Shown: positions 8,095-16,913, numbered from the stretch's first letter. The stretch is 40,346 nt of DNA from an uncultured Gammaproteobacteria bacterium (GCA_913060555.1 CAJXRS010000014.1:1-40346), one strand, 5' to 3'. Numbers and translations: made by a program. The notes: a model not told the origin generated them from the sequence alone.

Positions 8095-11000
8095 ATGAAA
8101 TGCTGGTCTTCTCCCCCGCTGGTGCGGCTGCTATTGGTGCTGGTCGCGGGTGTCGCACCGGCCCTTTCCGCCGCCCCTGTGCCCGAGCCCCTGCAGCCCT
8201 GGGCCGGGTGGGTCCTGCGCGATCATCCCCAGCACAGCTGCTACCGGCTGGCCGGCGAATTGCAGCGACGCCAGTGCCTGTGGCCGGAGGTGTTGCGCAT
8301 CGAGCTGACCGCCGGCGGCGCACGCTTTCGGCAGAGGTGGCGCAGCCAGGCCGATGCGCAATGGCTGCCGTTGCCCGGCGAGCGTGACCAATGGCCGCGC
8401 GGGGTGACCCTCGACGGCCGGCCCGCGGCGGTGATCGAGCGGGATGGCCGCCCCGGCCTCTGGGTGGATGCCGGCGACCACGAGGTCGGTGGGCGCTGGG
8501 TCTGGGAGCGGCCGCCACCCTCGCTGGCATTGCCGCCCGCCACTGTGCTCGTCGATCTGCGCCTGGACGATCGCCCCCTGCCGGTAACCCTGGACGGCGA
8601 GAACCGGCTCTGGTTGCAGCCGCGCCCGGGCGGGGATCAGGACGCCGATCGCCTGCAGATCGAGGTGTTCCGCCGCATCGAGGACGGGGTCCCGGTGCGC
8701 CTGTGGACCGAGCTGCGCCTGGCGGTGAGCGGTGCGCCCCGCGAGGTGCTGGTGGGCCGCGCGCTGCCGGCGGAGGCGGTACCCGTGGATCTGGTATCGC
8801 CGCTGCCGGCGCGGCTCGAGGACGACGGCCGCCTGCGCGTCCAAGTGCGCCCGGGGCGCTGGCGGCTGGTGCTGGAGAGCCGTTATCTCGGCCGGCCGGA
8901 ACACTTTGTCATGGAGGTTCAGGAACCCCAATGGCCGGGCCAGGAGCTCTGGGCCTTCCAGGCCGCGCCCGAAGTTCGCGGCCTCCGTCTGACGGGAGCT
9001 CCGGCAGTAGATCCCAGCCGCCTCGACCTGCCCGCGGAGTTGCACGGTCTGCCCGTCTACCTGCTGACGCCGCAAAATCCGCTGCGCGCGGAAGAGGAGT
9101 ACCGCGGTGACGTCAACCCCGCCGCCGACCGCCTGCAGCTGCAGCGCAGCCTGTGGCTCGATTTCGACGGCCGCGGCGCCACGGTGCGTGACCATATCAG
9201 CGGCACGCAGTCGCGGAGCGGACGCCTGCAGGCGCTGCCGGAATTGGCCCTGGGACGGGTGGCGGTCAACGGCGAGCCCCAGGTCATCACCCGCCTGCCG
9301 GGCGGCGATGGTGAAGGCGAAGGCGTGGAGCTGCGCGCCCATGAGCTGAATATCGAGGCGGTCAGCCGCCTGGATGCCGCCGCCGGCGCCACTGTGCTCG
9401 GCTGGGAGCGGGATTTCGACCAGGTCGCCCTGGACCTCCACCTGCCGCCGGGATGGCGGCTGTGGCACGCCGCCGGGCCGGACCACGTGCAGACCTCCTG
9501 GCTTGCGCAATGGAACCTGTGGGATCTGTTCCTCTGCCTGCTGATCGCCGGTGCCAGCGGGCGGCTGCTGGGCTGGCGCTGGGGGTTGGTGGCGGGCCTG
9601 GCGCTGGCGCTCAGCTATCACGAGCGCGGTGCGCCCGTGGCCGGCTGGGTGGCCATGGTCATCGCCATCCCCCTGCTCGGGGCGCTGCCCGCGGGTCGCC
9701 TGCGCTCCTGGCTGCGCGCCCTGGCGCTGGCCGCGCTGCTGCTGTTGGCGCTCGCGGTGCTCGGCTTCGCGGTCCAGCAATTGCGCGCCGCCCTCTACCC
9801 GCAACTGGAGCAGCGCGGGCCGGTTGCCGTTCGCGAACGCGCGGCGCAGCTTCCGACCTTGGCCAGCCAATCCCTGGAGATTGCCGAGATGGCGGATCGC
9901 GCCGTCAAGGCGGCGCCCGCGGCGCCCCCGCCGCCGCGCTACCGCCCCGACGAAAACGCCCAGACCGGGCCCGGTGAGCCCAGTTGGCGCTGGCGTCAGG
10001 TGCAGCTGGGCTGGCAGGGCCAAGTCCGGGCCGACGAAACCCTGCGCCTTTGGTTGTCGCCGCCCTGGCTTGGCCGCAGCCTGTTGGTGCTGCAGGTGGC
10101 CCTGATTGCGCTGTTGCTGTTCGGCCTGGGGCGGGCCCTATGGCGCAGCGGTGCCGATCGCGGTCCCGGCGGCGGCCGGGGCGCTGCCAGCGCGCTGGGA
10201 TTGCTGGTGCCGGTGCTGCTGGGGATCGGCGTCGGGCCGCCGGCGCGGGCCGATTTTCCGCCCCCGGAACTGCTCGAGCAGCTGCGTGGGGAGTTGCTGC
10301 GGCCGCCGGCCTGCCAGCCCAACTGCCAGGGGCTGGTCGGCGCCCATCTGGTGGTGGATCGCGAGGGGGGCTTCACCCTGCGCCTGCGTACCGCTGCCGC
10401 AGCCCCGCTGGCGGTGGCACTGCCGGCGCCCCGGGGTTGGCAACCGGACCTGTTGCTGGGCGACGGCGCACCGCTGCCGCTGGCGCGCATTGGTACAGAC
10501 CCCTGGACGGGTCTGAAGGCTGGCCTGCACGACCTGGAACTGCACGGCAGGATTGCCGGCGATAGCGCCGCGTTCCGCTTTCCGGTAGCGCCGCAGGCGC
10601 TGGCGGTGAACGCGCCCGGCTGGCAGGTCGAGGGCCTGGATGCCGGTCGCCTGCGCGGCGATACCCTGAACCTCAAGCGTGCGCCGTCCGGCGCCGCGGA
10701 GCAGCGCCTGCTGCCGGAGCCGGCGCCGGCCTTCGTGCGTATCGAGCGGCGCCTGACGCTCGATCTGGATTGGCAGCTCACCACCACCGTGACCCGCATG
10801 GCCCCCGCGCAGGGGGCCATCAACCTGGCGGTGCCGCTGCTCCCCGGTGAAAGGGTCATCGGCGATCATCGCCTCACCCCCGCCGGGGCCATGGCGGTGA
10901 CCCTGGGTGCCGAGCAACGTCAGTTCCGTTGGCGTTCGTTGCTGCCGCCGGCGGATCGTCTGCGCCTGGCCGCGCCCGAAACCCCGCACTGGGTGGAAGT

Positions 11001-12108
11001 GTGGCGGGTCGAGGCGTCGCCGCGCTGGCATGTTTCCGCGTCCGGCCTGGCCGCGGTGAAGACGCCGCAGTCGGCCCACAGCGAATGGCGGCCCTGGCCC
11101 GGTGAGACCCTGGTGCTGGCGTTGCAGCGGCCGCGGCCGCTGCCCGGTGCCGCGGTCACCGTGGAGCGTGCCGAACTGGAGCAGAACCTCGGTGCCCGCG
11201 GTGCCGAGCTGCGTCTGGAGCTGGAGCTGCGCAGCAGCCTGGGCGGCGACTACCGGTTGGCGCTGCCGGTGCCGGGAACCCTGCAGCGCGTCGAGATCGA
11301 CGGCGTGGAACAGGCCCGCCCGGAGCAGGATGGCGAAGTGGTGCTGCCGCTGCGGCCCGGTCTCCAGCGTGCACTGGTGACCTGGCGGCTGGAGCAGGGG
11401 GTCGCGTTACGGACTGCCACGGCCCCGCTGGTGCTGCCGACTCCAGCGGCCAATATCGACCTGACCCTGCAGTTGCCCCGGGACCGTTGGCCGCTGTGGC
11501 TGCGGGGGCCGGCTATGGGCCCGGCGATGCTCTACTGGGGAGTGCTGGTCGTGGTGGTGGCGGTCGCCCTGGCGCTCGGCTGCGCAGTGCGCCGGTTGGG
11601 ATTGTCGATCCCGCTCGCGCCCTGGCAGTGGCTGTTGCTGGGGATCGGCATGAGCACCGTGAACAGCGTCGGCAGCCTGGCGGTGGTCGCCTGGTTCTTC
11701 GCCCTCGAAGCTCGCCGGCGCTGGACGCCGCCAGCGCGGGCGCTGATCTACAACCTGGCGCAGCTGGGCTTGATCCTGTTGACCCTGATCGCCGTCGCCA
11801 GTCTGGTCTACACCATCCCGCGCAGTCTGCTCGCGGCTCCGGACATGCAGGTCACCGGCAACGGCTCCAGCCACCTTTTCTACCGCTGGTACCAGGATCG
11901 CAGCGCTGGTGACCTGCCCCAGGGCACGGTCTTCAGCCTGCCCCTGTGGACCTACCGGCTGGCGATGCTGGCCTGGTCGCTGTGGCTGGTGTTCGCCCTG
12001 ATGCGCTGGGCGCGCTGGGGCTGGACCTGCCTGGGCGCCGGTGGCCTCTGGCGCCCGCGGGCGCGGCGACCCCAAGCCGGCGCCGAGGAAGCGGCTGCGC
12101 CGGAATGA
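8095..12108 (+). CDS. Large membrane protein of unknown function with internal duplication
   Basis: A 1337-residue protein I cannot assign to a named family, though its C-terminus resembles unnamed proteobacterial hypotheticals I have met before. Residues 1-28 look like a signal peptide (RLLLVLVAGVAPALSA). Residues about 29-470 are a soluble, probably beta-rich periplasmic part. About 472-565 hold several membrane segments, and TM helices follow near 662-683 and 701-718. About 720-1140 is a second soluble part, and about 1144-1305 a second membrane bundle. The two halves look homologous: each has a Cys pair early (49/61; 740/744), an LP..W.LW..GP motif before the bundle, and a closing RW.Q...-LP.W..R stretch before the last helix. 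No catalytic motif was seen. It has an AGGGA ribosome site and is divergent from the HAD gene. Confidence 0.85.
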   Translation: MKCWSSPPLVRLLLVLVAGVAPALSAAPVPEPLQPWAGWVLRDHPQHSCYRLAGELQRRQCLWPEVLRIELTAGGARFRQRWRSQADAQWLPLPGERDQWPRGVTLDGRPAAVIERDGRPGLWVDAGDHEVGGRWVWERPPPSLALPPATVLVDLRLDDRPLPVTLDGENRLWLQPRPGGDQDADRLQIEVFRRIEDGVPVRLWTELRLAVSGAPREVLVGRALPAEAVPVDLVSPLPARLEDDGRLRVQVRPGRWRLVLESRYLGRPEHFVMEVQEPQWPGQELWAFQAAPEVRGLRLTGAPAVDPSRLDLPAELHGLPVYLLTPQNPLRAEEEYRGDVNPAADRLQLQRSLWLDFDGRGATVRDHISGTQSRSGRLQALPELALGRVAVNGEPQVITRLPGGDGEGEGVELRAHELNIEAVSRLDAAAGATVLGWERDFDQVALDLHLPPGWRLWHAAGPDHVQTSWLAQWNLWDLFLCLLIAGASGRLLGWRWGLVAGLALALSYHERGAPVAGWVAMVIAIPLLGALPAGRLRSWLRALALAALLLLALAVLGFAVQQLRAALYPQLEQRGPVAVRERAAQLPTLASQSLEIAEMADRAVKAAPAAPPPPRYRPDENAQTGPGEPSWRWRQVQLGWQGQVRADETLRLWLSPPWLGRSLLVLQVALIALLLFGLGRALWRSGADRGPGGGRGAASALGLLVPVLLGIGVGPPARADFPPPELLEQLRGELLRPPACQPNCQGLVGAHLVVDREGGFTLRLRTAAAAPLAVALPAPRGWQPDLLLGDGAPLPLARIGTDPWTGLKAGLHDLELHGRIAGDSAAFRFPVAPQALAVNAPGWQVEGLDAGRLRGDTLNLKRAPSGAAEQRLLPEPAPAFVRIERRLTLDLDWQLTTTVTRMAPAQGAINLAVPLLPGERVIGDHRLTPAGAMAVTLGAEQRQFRWRSLLPPADRLRLAAPETPHWVEVWRVEASPRWHVSASGLAAVKTPQSAHSEWRPWPGETLVLALQRPRPLPGAAVTVERAELEQNLGARGAELRLELELRSSLGGDYRLALPVPGTLQRVEIDGVEQARPEQDGEVVLPLRPGLQRALVTWRLEQGVALRTATAPLVLPTPAANIDLTLQLPRDRWPLWLRGPAMGPAMLYWGVLVVVVAVALALGCAVRRLGLSIPLAPWQWLLLGIGMSTVNSVGSLAVVAWFFALEARRRWTPPARALIYNLAQLGLILLTLIAVASLVYTIPRSLLAAPDMQVTGNGSSHLFYRWYQDRSAGDLPQGTVFSLPLWTYRLAMLAWSLWLVFALMRWARWGWTCLGAGGLWRPRARRPQAGAEEAAAPE

Positions 12109-12188
12109 GTCCGCAGTCGCGCCGGGGAAGCCGCTGCTAGAATCCAGACCGATCTCATAACCCATCGACAGCAACGAGGAGCAATCTC

Positions 12189-13124
12189 ATGGGCAATCTG
12201 CTTGCCGGTAAAGTCGCCATCGTCACCGGTGCCGGGCGGGGTCTGGGCCGTGCCCACGCCCTGGCGCTGGCCGCCGAAGGCGCCAGAGTGGTGGTCAACG
12301 ACCTGGGCGGCGCGGTCACCGGGGAGGGTGGCGACCTCAGCCCGGCCCAGACGGTGGTCGAGGAAATCCGCGCTGCGGGCGGCGAGGCGGCCGCCAACGG
12401 CGGCGACGTGACCAGCACCGCAGACGGTCGCGCCCTGGCGGAGCAGGCGCTCGATACCTTCGGCCGCCTCGATATCCTGGTCAACAATGCCGGCAATATC
12501 CGTAACCAGCTGTTCGTGAAGATGAGTGAGGAAGAGTGGGACAGCGTCATCGCAGTTCACCTGCGCGCGCTCTATACGGTTGCCAAGCCGGCGGCGGAAG
12601 TGTTCGTCAAACAGCGTAGCGGCCGTATCGTCAATACCGCCTCGGAAGCCGGGCTGGGCGGCTATGCGGCCGCCAACTACGCCGCCGCCAAGGAGGGGAT
12701 CGTGGGTTTCAGCCGCACCCTGGCGCTGGAGTTGGGGCCCTTCGGTGTGACCTGCAACGCCATCCGGCCCCGCGCCGGCACCCGTATGGCCGGCGCGGTG
12801 GACATGCAGAAGGCACTCGATCTGGCGCGCCAGGGCAAGCTGCCGCTGCCGGACTTCATGTTCGAGATCGAGGGCATGACCGAGGGCTCGGACAGCTTCG
12901 CGCCCGAGCTGGTGTCGCCGCTGGTGGTGTTCCTGTGCACCGAGGCGGCGGGTCACGTCAACGGCCGCGATTTCATCGTCGGCGGCGGCGAGATCAGTCT
13001 GGTCTCTCTGCCCGAGAAGGCGCGCACCGTATTCACCCGGGAGCGCTGGGCACAGCAGGATCTGCAGGAGCTGCTGCCCCGCACCCTGGTGCGCGGGCTG
13101 CGCAATCCGGCCGCGCCGCAATGA
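12189..13124 (+). CDS. SDR dehydrogenase, MFE-2 (3-hydroxyacyl-CoA) type
   Basis: A 311-residue short-chain dehydrogenase. The NAD(P) glycine motif is TGAGRGLG (13-20), NNAG lies at 99-102, and the catalytic Ser152, Tyr164 and Lys168 are all present (YAAAK). The stretch VVVNDLGG followed by a longer insert and VVEEIRAAGGEA resembles the dehydrogenase domain of peroxisomal multifunctional enzyme type 2 and related bacterial enzymes. A role in oxidising 3-hydroxyacyl-CoA is therefore likely. At 311 residues it exceeds the usual 250, with extra sequence after the substrate loop and at the C-terminus. The ATG has an excellent GAGGAG site 7 bases upstream. A possible -10 (TAGAAT, 12138) lies upstream. 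It could work with the AMACR-like protein, but they are not adjacent. Confidence 0.88.
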   Translation: MGNLLAGKVAIVTGAGRGLGRAHALALAAEGARVVVNDLGGAVTGEGGDLSPAQTVVEEIRAAGGEAAANGGDVTSTADGRALAEQALDTFGRLDILVNNAGNIRNQLFVKMSEEEWDSVIAVHLRALYTVAKPAAEVFVKQRSGRIVNTASEAGLGGYAAANYAAAKEGIVGFSRTLALELGPFGVTCNAIRPRAGTRMAGAVDMQKALDLARQGKLPLPDFMFEIEGMTEGSDSFAPELVSPLVVFLCTEAAGHVNGRDFIVGGGEISLVSLPEKARTVFTRERWAQQDLQELLPRTLVRGLRNPAAPQ

Positions 13125-13223
13125 CCTGGGGCTGGTGCGGGCGGCGTGCCGGCGCGCCGCGGTAACGCGGGCACCATGGCGGCTGGGTTACACTCTCGGC
13201 CGCCCGCAGAGCTCAGGCCGCCC

Positions 13224-14054
13224 ATGGACGCCATTCTATTGCCGCTCGCACTGTATCTCGGCATCGGTGTGGTGGCCGGGCTGGTCGCCGGGTTGTTCGG
13301 CCTCGGCGGTGGCGCCGTCGTGGTGCCGGTGCTGATCCTCGCCTTCCATTGGCAGGGCGTGGCCCCCGAGGTGCTCACCCATATGGCGATCGGTACTTCC
13401 CTGGCGACCATAGTGGTGACCTCGTCCAGCGCCATCCGCACCCACCAGAGACGCGGCGCGATCGGCTGGCCGCTGGTCGGCCGGCTGGTGCCGGGCGTGC
13501 TGGTCGGCACTGCGCTCGGTGGCCTGCTCGCCGCGCGTGCCGGCGGCGAGTTGCTGCAGTTCTGGTTCGGCGCCTTCCTGGTACTGGTGGCTTTTCAGAT
13601 GGCCTTCGGGGTGCGGGTGCGGCCGCGCCCCGGTCCCGCGCCCGGGCGCGCGGTGCAGGTCGGCGCCGGCGGCGTGATCGGCTTTGCGTCCGGCGTGTTC
13701 GGCATCGGCGGGGGCTCGCTGACCGTGCCCTGGCTGCTCTGGTGCGGCCAGCCCACGGTGAACGCGGTGGCGAGTTCCGCGGCCCTGGGCCTGCCCATTG
13801 CCGTCAGCGGCGCCCTCACCTATGCCGTCGTCGCCGGGAGCGCCGACCTGCCGCCCTGGAGTCTGGGTTACGTCTATCTGCCGGCGCTGCTGGGTATCGT
13901 CATCGCCAGCACCCCCTGCGCGCGCTGGGGTGCCCAGCTTGCCCACCGTCTGCCGGAGTTGGTGCTGCGGCGCGCCTTTGCGCTCGTCTCGCTGGTGATC
14001 GGCATCCAGTTCATGGTGCGCAACCTGGAAGGGCTGGGCTGGCCATGGCGCTGA
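13224..14054 (+). CDS. TauE/SafE family sulfite/anion exporter-like permease
   Basis: A 276-residue integral membrane protein with about eight hydrophobic segments. It has the paired family signatures GLVAGLFGLGGGAVVVPVL near the N-terminus and GFASGVFGIGGGSLTVPWLL in the second half, the inverted repeat typical of TauE/SafE (DUF81) transporters. Members move sulfite, sulfoacetate or other organic anions; the substrate cannot be inferred from context here. The ATG at 13224 starts the protein directly before the first helix; the upstream ORF extension is low-complexity and has no support. Its last 10 bases overlap the start of birA, implying coupled translation. Confidence 0.9.
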   Translation: MDAILLPLALYLGIGVVAGLVAGLFGLGGGAVVVPVLILAFHWQGVAPEVLTHMAIGTSLATIVVTSSSAIRTHQRRGAIGWPLVGRLVPGVLVGTALGGLLAARAGGELLQFWFGAFLVLVAFQMAFGVRVRPRPGPAPGRAVQVGAGGVIGFASGVFGIGGGSLTVPWLLWCGQPTVNAVASSAALGLPIAVSGALTYAVVAGSADLPPWSLGYVYLPALLGIVIASTPCARWGAQLAHRLPELVLRRAFALVSLVIGIQFMVRNLEGLGWPWR

Positions 14055-15022
14055 CCCCGACCCGCCAGCGGCTGTTGCAGCTGCTCGCCGACGGGGAGTT
14101 TCATTCCGGTGTCGAACTGGGCGAGGTGCTGGGCACCAGCCGGACCGCGGTGTGGAAGGCGCTTGCCGGCCTCGATGATCTGGGGCTGACCATCGAGCGG
14201 GTGCCCCGGCGCGGTTACCGGATTCCCGGGGGCATCGACCTGCACGACGTCGAGGCGATTCGCGCCGCGCTGTCGGCGTCGGCCCGCGCCCTGCTCGACG
14301 ATCTGCGAGTGCTCGCGGTGGTCGATTCCACCAACGAGGCGCTCAAGGCGACCGCCGGGTTACTCCCGGGCCGGGGCGCCTGTTGCCTGGCGGAATGGCA
14401 GACCGGCGGCCGCGGGCGGCTGGGCCGGCGCTGGATCAGCCCCTTCGCCAGCAATCTCTATCTGAGCGTGGCCTGGGATTTCGATGGCGGCATTGCCGTC
14501 CTCGAGGGCTTGAGCCTGGCGGTGGGCGTGGCGGTGCGGCGCGCCCTGCTCCGGCTGGGGGTGGCCGGGGTTCAACTGAAGTGGCCCAATGATCTGCTCC
14601 GCGACCGCGCCAAGCTCGGGGGCATCCTGGTCGAGGTGACCGGGGATCCTGAGGGTCGCTGCCGGGCCATAGTGGGCATCGGCATCAACGTGGCCATGCC
14701 GGCCGCGGCTGCTGGCGCCATCGGTCAGCCCTGGCGTGATCTCAGCGACCTGGGGGTGCGTCGCGACGCCCTCGCCGCTGCCGTCCTCGATCAGCTGTTG
14801 CCCCTGCTGCGCGAATTTCCCGACCGGGGTTTCGGCGGCTATCGCGACGAATGGGAGGCGGCCCATGTCCATGGCGGCCGGCGCGTGGTGATCAGCGCCG
14901 GCAATCAGCGCGTCGAGGGAATCGCCCGGGGGGTCAACGAGCGTGGTGCCCTGGGGCTGGAGTGCGCAGAGGGCCTGCGCTGGTTCAGCGGCGGCGAGGT
15001 CAGCCTGAGGGAGCAGGGATGA
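14045..15022 (+). CDS. birA: Biotin-protein ligase / biotin operon repressor
   Basis: BirA activates biotin to biotinyl-AMP, attaches it to the acetyl-CoA carboxylase carrier protein, and in many bacteria represses biotin synthesis genes. The 325-residue protein has an N-terminal winged helix (about 1-60, including SGVELGEVLGTSRTAVWKAL), so it should retain the regulatory domain. The catalytic domain shows STNEAL, the biotinyl-AMP loop GRGRLGRRW (122-130), KWPNDL (179-184) and KLGGILVE with Lys190. A C-terminal SH3-like cap closes it. The ATG at 14045 lies inside the end of the permease gene. The stop overlaps the coaX start as ATGA. The birA-coaX-SPOR order is shared with Pseudomonas. Confidence 0.96.
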   Translation: MALTPTRQRLLQLLADGEFHSGVELGEVLGTSRTAVWKALAGLDDLGLTIERVPRRGYRIPGGIDLHDVEAIRAALSASARALLDDLRVLAVVDSTNEALKATAGLLPGRGACCLAEWQTGGRGRLGRRWISPFASNLYLSVAWDFDGGIAVLEGLSLAVGVAVRRALLRLGVAGVQLKWPNDLLRDRAKLGGILVEVTGDPEGRCRAIVGIGINVAMPAAAAGAIGQPWRDLSDLGVRRDALAAAVLDQLLPLLREFPDRGFGGYRDEWEAAHVHGGRRVVISAGNQRVEGIARGVNERGALGLECAEGLRWFSGGEVSLREQG

Positions 15023-15723
15023 TTCTCGAGCTCGACATCGGCAACAGCCGAATCAAGTGGCGCACGCTGCAGGGCCGGGTGGCCGTGGCGCGGGGCCAGT
15101 GCTCGCGCGCCACGGCCGAGTGGCCGGAGCTGTTGCCCCGGGCGGGTATCGAGCGCCTGCGGGTCGCCAATGTGGGCGGCGCCGAAGTCGCCGCGGTACT
15201 GGCCGCGTGGGCACGCGGCTGCCTCGGTCTGGAGCCCGAATTCGCCGGCGCCGGGCGCGCCTGCGCCGGAGTCACCAATGGTTACGCGGTCCCCGAGCGC
15301 CTGGGTGTGGACCGCTGGCTGGCGCTGCTCGCCGCCTGGCGCGAGCTCGGCGGTGCAGCCCTGGTGGTCTCGGCGGGCACGGCCCTGACCCTGGATCTGC
15401 TCGACGCGGTCGGCTGCCACCGGGGCGGTTACATCGTTCCCGGCCTGGGGTTGATGTTGCAGTCGTTGCTCTCCGGGACCAGCGGTGTGCGCCTGGAGCC
15501 GGGCCCGGCGGCAACCCTGGAGCCCGGTCACAGCACCGAGGAGGCCGTGCTCCAGGGTTGCACGGCGATGGCGGTGGCGCTGATCGAGCAGACGAGGAAG
15601 GGCACCCCGCTGCCGGTCCTGCTCGCCGGCGGCGACGCCGAGTTGCTGGCGCCCTGGATCACCGCGCCCGTGGACTACCGGCCAGAACTGGTGCTGGACG
15701 GTCTGGGCATCGCCCTGCCTTGA
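15019..15723 (+). CDS. coaX: Type III pantothenate kinase
   Basis: CoaX phosphorylates pantothenate in the first step of coenzyme A synthesis; the type III enzyme replaces CoaA in many bacteria. The 234-residue product has the ASKHA-fold phosphate motif LELDIGNSRIKW at the N-terminus. It also has the family signatures GVDRWLALLAA and SAGTALTLDLL, with GGYIVPGL in between. The ATG at 15019 overlaps the birA stop by 4 bases (ATGA), so translation is coupled. This start gives the expected MILELDIGNSR opening; the longer ORF start at 14851 lies within birA. A GAAGGA ribosome site at its 3' end serves the next gene. Confidence 0.95.
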   Translation: MILELDIGNSRIKWRTLQGRVAVARGQCSRATAEWPELLPRAGIERLRVANVGGAEVAAVLAAWARGCLGLEPEFAGAGRACAGVTNGYAVPERLGVDRWLALLAAWRELGGAALVVSAGTALTLDLLDAVGCHRGGYIVPGLGLMLQSLLSGTSGVRLEPGPAATLEPGHSTEEAVLQGCTAMAVALIEQTRKGTPLPVLLAGGDAELLAPWITAPVDYRPELVLDGLGIALP

Positions 15724-15734
15724 AGGAACGACCG

Positions 15735-16502
15735 GTGCGCTGGCTGATCATTTCCCTGCTGCTCGTCAATGCCGCTGCCTTTTGGTGGTGGCAGGCGCAG
15801 CGGGAAGCCAGGCTCAGCCCCCCGGTGCCCGTACGCCAGACGCCGGACGAGTCGGTTCCGCGCCTGCTGCTGCTGAGCGAGGTGTCCCCGGAGGCCGCGC
15901 CGCAACGCCGGGCCGAGACGCCGGACGTCGGGCAGGATACCGCCGTCGAACAAGCGGCCGCCACGCCGGCGTCGACGCCAGATGAGGTGGTACAGGATGC
16001 CGCGCCTCAGGAGTGTGTCATGCTTGGCGGTGCGTCTGACCGGGACCAGCTCCGCGACTGGCGGGCGGCGCTGCGCGGTGCCGACATCGCGGTCGCCGGT
16101 GTCATCTCCGAGTACCCCGAGCAGCAGGTGTCTGCCTATTGGGTCTCGGTTCCTGGCGCCGCGGACCCCCAGGGTGTGCTGGCGGCCCTGGCCGCGGCGG
16201 GGATCGAAAGCCTGCTGATGGAAGCGTCCGGCGATGGTGGGGGCAGGATCTCGGCCGGCATCTTCGCGGTTCGCGAAAATGCCCTGCGCCAGCGACAGCG
16301 CCTCGAGGAGCTGGGCTACGCCGCGGAAGTGGTGCCCCAGTATCACGAGCTCCCCGGACTCTGGGTGGAGGTGCGCGGTTCCCCGGGTTTGCGCGAACGC
16401 GCCGCAGCCTTGCTGGCGCGGCGGATTCCGGAAGCGGAACCGGCCTGGCGACCCTGCGGGGAGGTTGTGCAGCCCCCGCCGGACAGTGATGGACAACGGT
16501 GA
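15735..16502 (+). CDS. SPOR-domain membrane-anchored protein
   Basis: A 255-residue protein with a single N-terminal membrane anchor ([18 protein letters not shown]), a low-complexity Ala/Pro/Glu linker of about 65 residues, and a C-terminal region with SPOR-like features ([28 protein letters not shown]). SPOR domains bind denuded peptidoglycan glycans at the division site, so a periplasmic septal or wall role is likely. I chose the GTG at 15735, which follows the coaX stop by 11 bases with GAAGGA between; no ATG is available. The same position after birA-coaX is held by a SPOR protein in Pseudomonas. The domain match is by eye. Confidence 0.78.
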   Translation: MRWLIISLLLVNAAAFWWWQAQREARLSPPVPVRQTPDESVPRLLLLSEVSPEAAPQRRAETPDVGQDTAVEQAAATPASTPDEVVQDAAPQECVMLGGASDRDQLRDWRAALRGADIAVAGVISEYPEQQVSAYWVSVPGAADPQGVLAALAAAGIESLLMEASGDGGGRISAGIFAVRENALRQRQRLEELGYAAEVVPQYHELPGLWVEVRGSPGLRERAAALLARRIPEAEPAWRPCGEVVQPPPDSDGQR

Positions 16503-16519
16503 TTCATTGCCGCTATACT
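16490..16519 (+). promoter_or_regulatory. Predicted sigma-70 promoter of the cold-shock gene
   Basis: TGGACA (16490-16495) and TATACT (16514-16519) are separated by 18 bases, close to the TTGACA/TATAAT consensus. The -35 overlaps the end of the SPOR gene. Transcription would start near 16526, giving the cold-shock mRNA a leader of about 125 bases. Confidence 0.65.
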
Positions 16520-16651
16520 GTACGGGCCTCAGAATGGGGCTTAGGCGCAGTACCACGAATACTTGTCAGTTCTCGTAGTCCTGAAGTCCATAAGTACCTT
16601 CTCAAGCACACCGGTTATTTTTCAGTTAGAGTCAAATACAGGACTGCATCA
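16520..16651 (+). promoter_or_regulatory. Long 5' leader of the cold-shock gene
   Basis: About 130 bases with clearly lower GC than the surroundings precede the csp start codon and follow a good promoter. Enterobacterial cspA-type genes carry long structured leaders that act as RNA thermosensors. I infer a comparable role from length and position; I did not fold the RNA. The ribosome site is AGGA, about 8 bases before the ATG. Confidence 0.45.
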
Positions 16652-16861
16652 ATGAGTAACAATGTCACAGGCACCGTCAAATTCTTCAACGAAGCCAAGG
16701 GCTTCGGTTTCATTCAGCGGGAAAACGGCCCCGACGTGTTCGTCCACTTCAGCGCCATCCAGGGCAACGGGTTCCGTACCCTGGCCGAAGGCCAGAAGGT
16801 TCAGTTCACGGTAGGCCAGGGCCAGAAAGGTCCCCAGGCCGAGAACGTCGTACCGCTGTAA
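16652..16861 (+). CDS. Cold-shock domain protein
   Basis: A 69-residue CspA-family single-stranded nucleic-acid binding protein that acts as an RNA chaperone. RNP1 is KGFGFI (16-21) and RNP2 is VFVHFSA (29-35), both intact, within the usual five-stranded barrel ([15 protein letters not shown]...[17 protein letters not shown]). The length is typical of the family. The start at 16652 has AGGA upstream; the ORF-track start at 16499 only reads the leader. It is monocistronic, with its own promoter, long leader and strong terminator. Which Csp paralogue it is, and whether it is cold-induced, cannot be told from the protein. Confidence 0.95.
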   Translation: MSNNVTGTVKFFNEAKGFGFIQRENGPDVFVHFSAIQGNGFRTLAEGQKVQFTVGQGQKGPQAENVVPL

Positions 16862-16883
16862 GTCGCGATACGCGGATACCAAA

Positions 16884-16913
16884 GCCGCCGTGCCTCAGGG
16901 CACGGCGGCTTTT
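16884..16913 (+). terminator. Intrinsic terminator of the cold-shock gene
   Basis: A perfect 11-bp stem, GCCGCCGTGCC / GGCACGGCGGC, with a 4-base loop (TCAG) is followed directly by TTTT and preceded by AAA. It lies 22 bases after the csp stop. This is a textbook Rho-independent terminator and the strongest in the window. Confidence 0.93.

Noticed and set aside
8131-10023. 630-residue minus-strand ORF within the large membrane protein gene
   Set aside because: It is His/Gln/Arg-rich shadow sequence typical of high-GC antisense frames, while the plus frame encodes a signal peptide and ordered membrane segments.
16503-16651. tRNA gene after the SPOR gene
   Set aside because: I looked because the SPOR gene is followed by a tRNA in some relatives, but no cloverleaf or T-loop (GGTTCRANTCC) is present; the segment is the csp leader.
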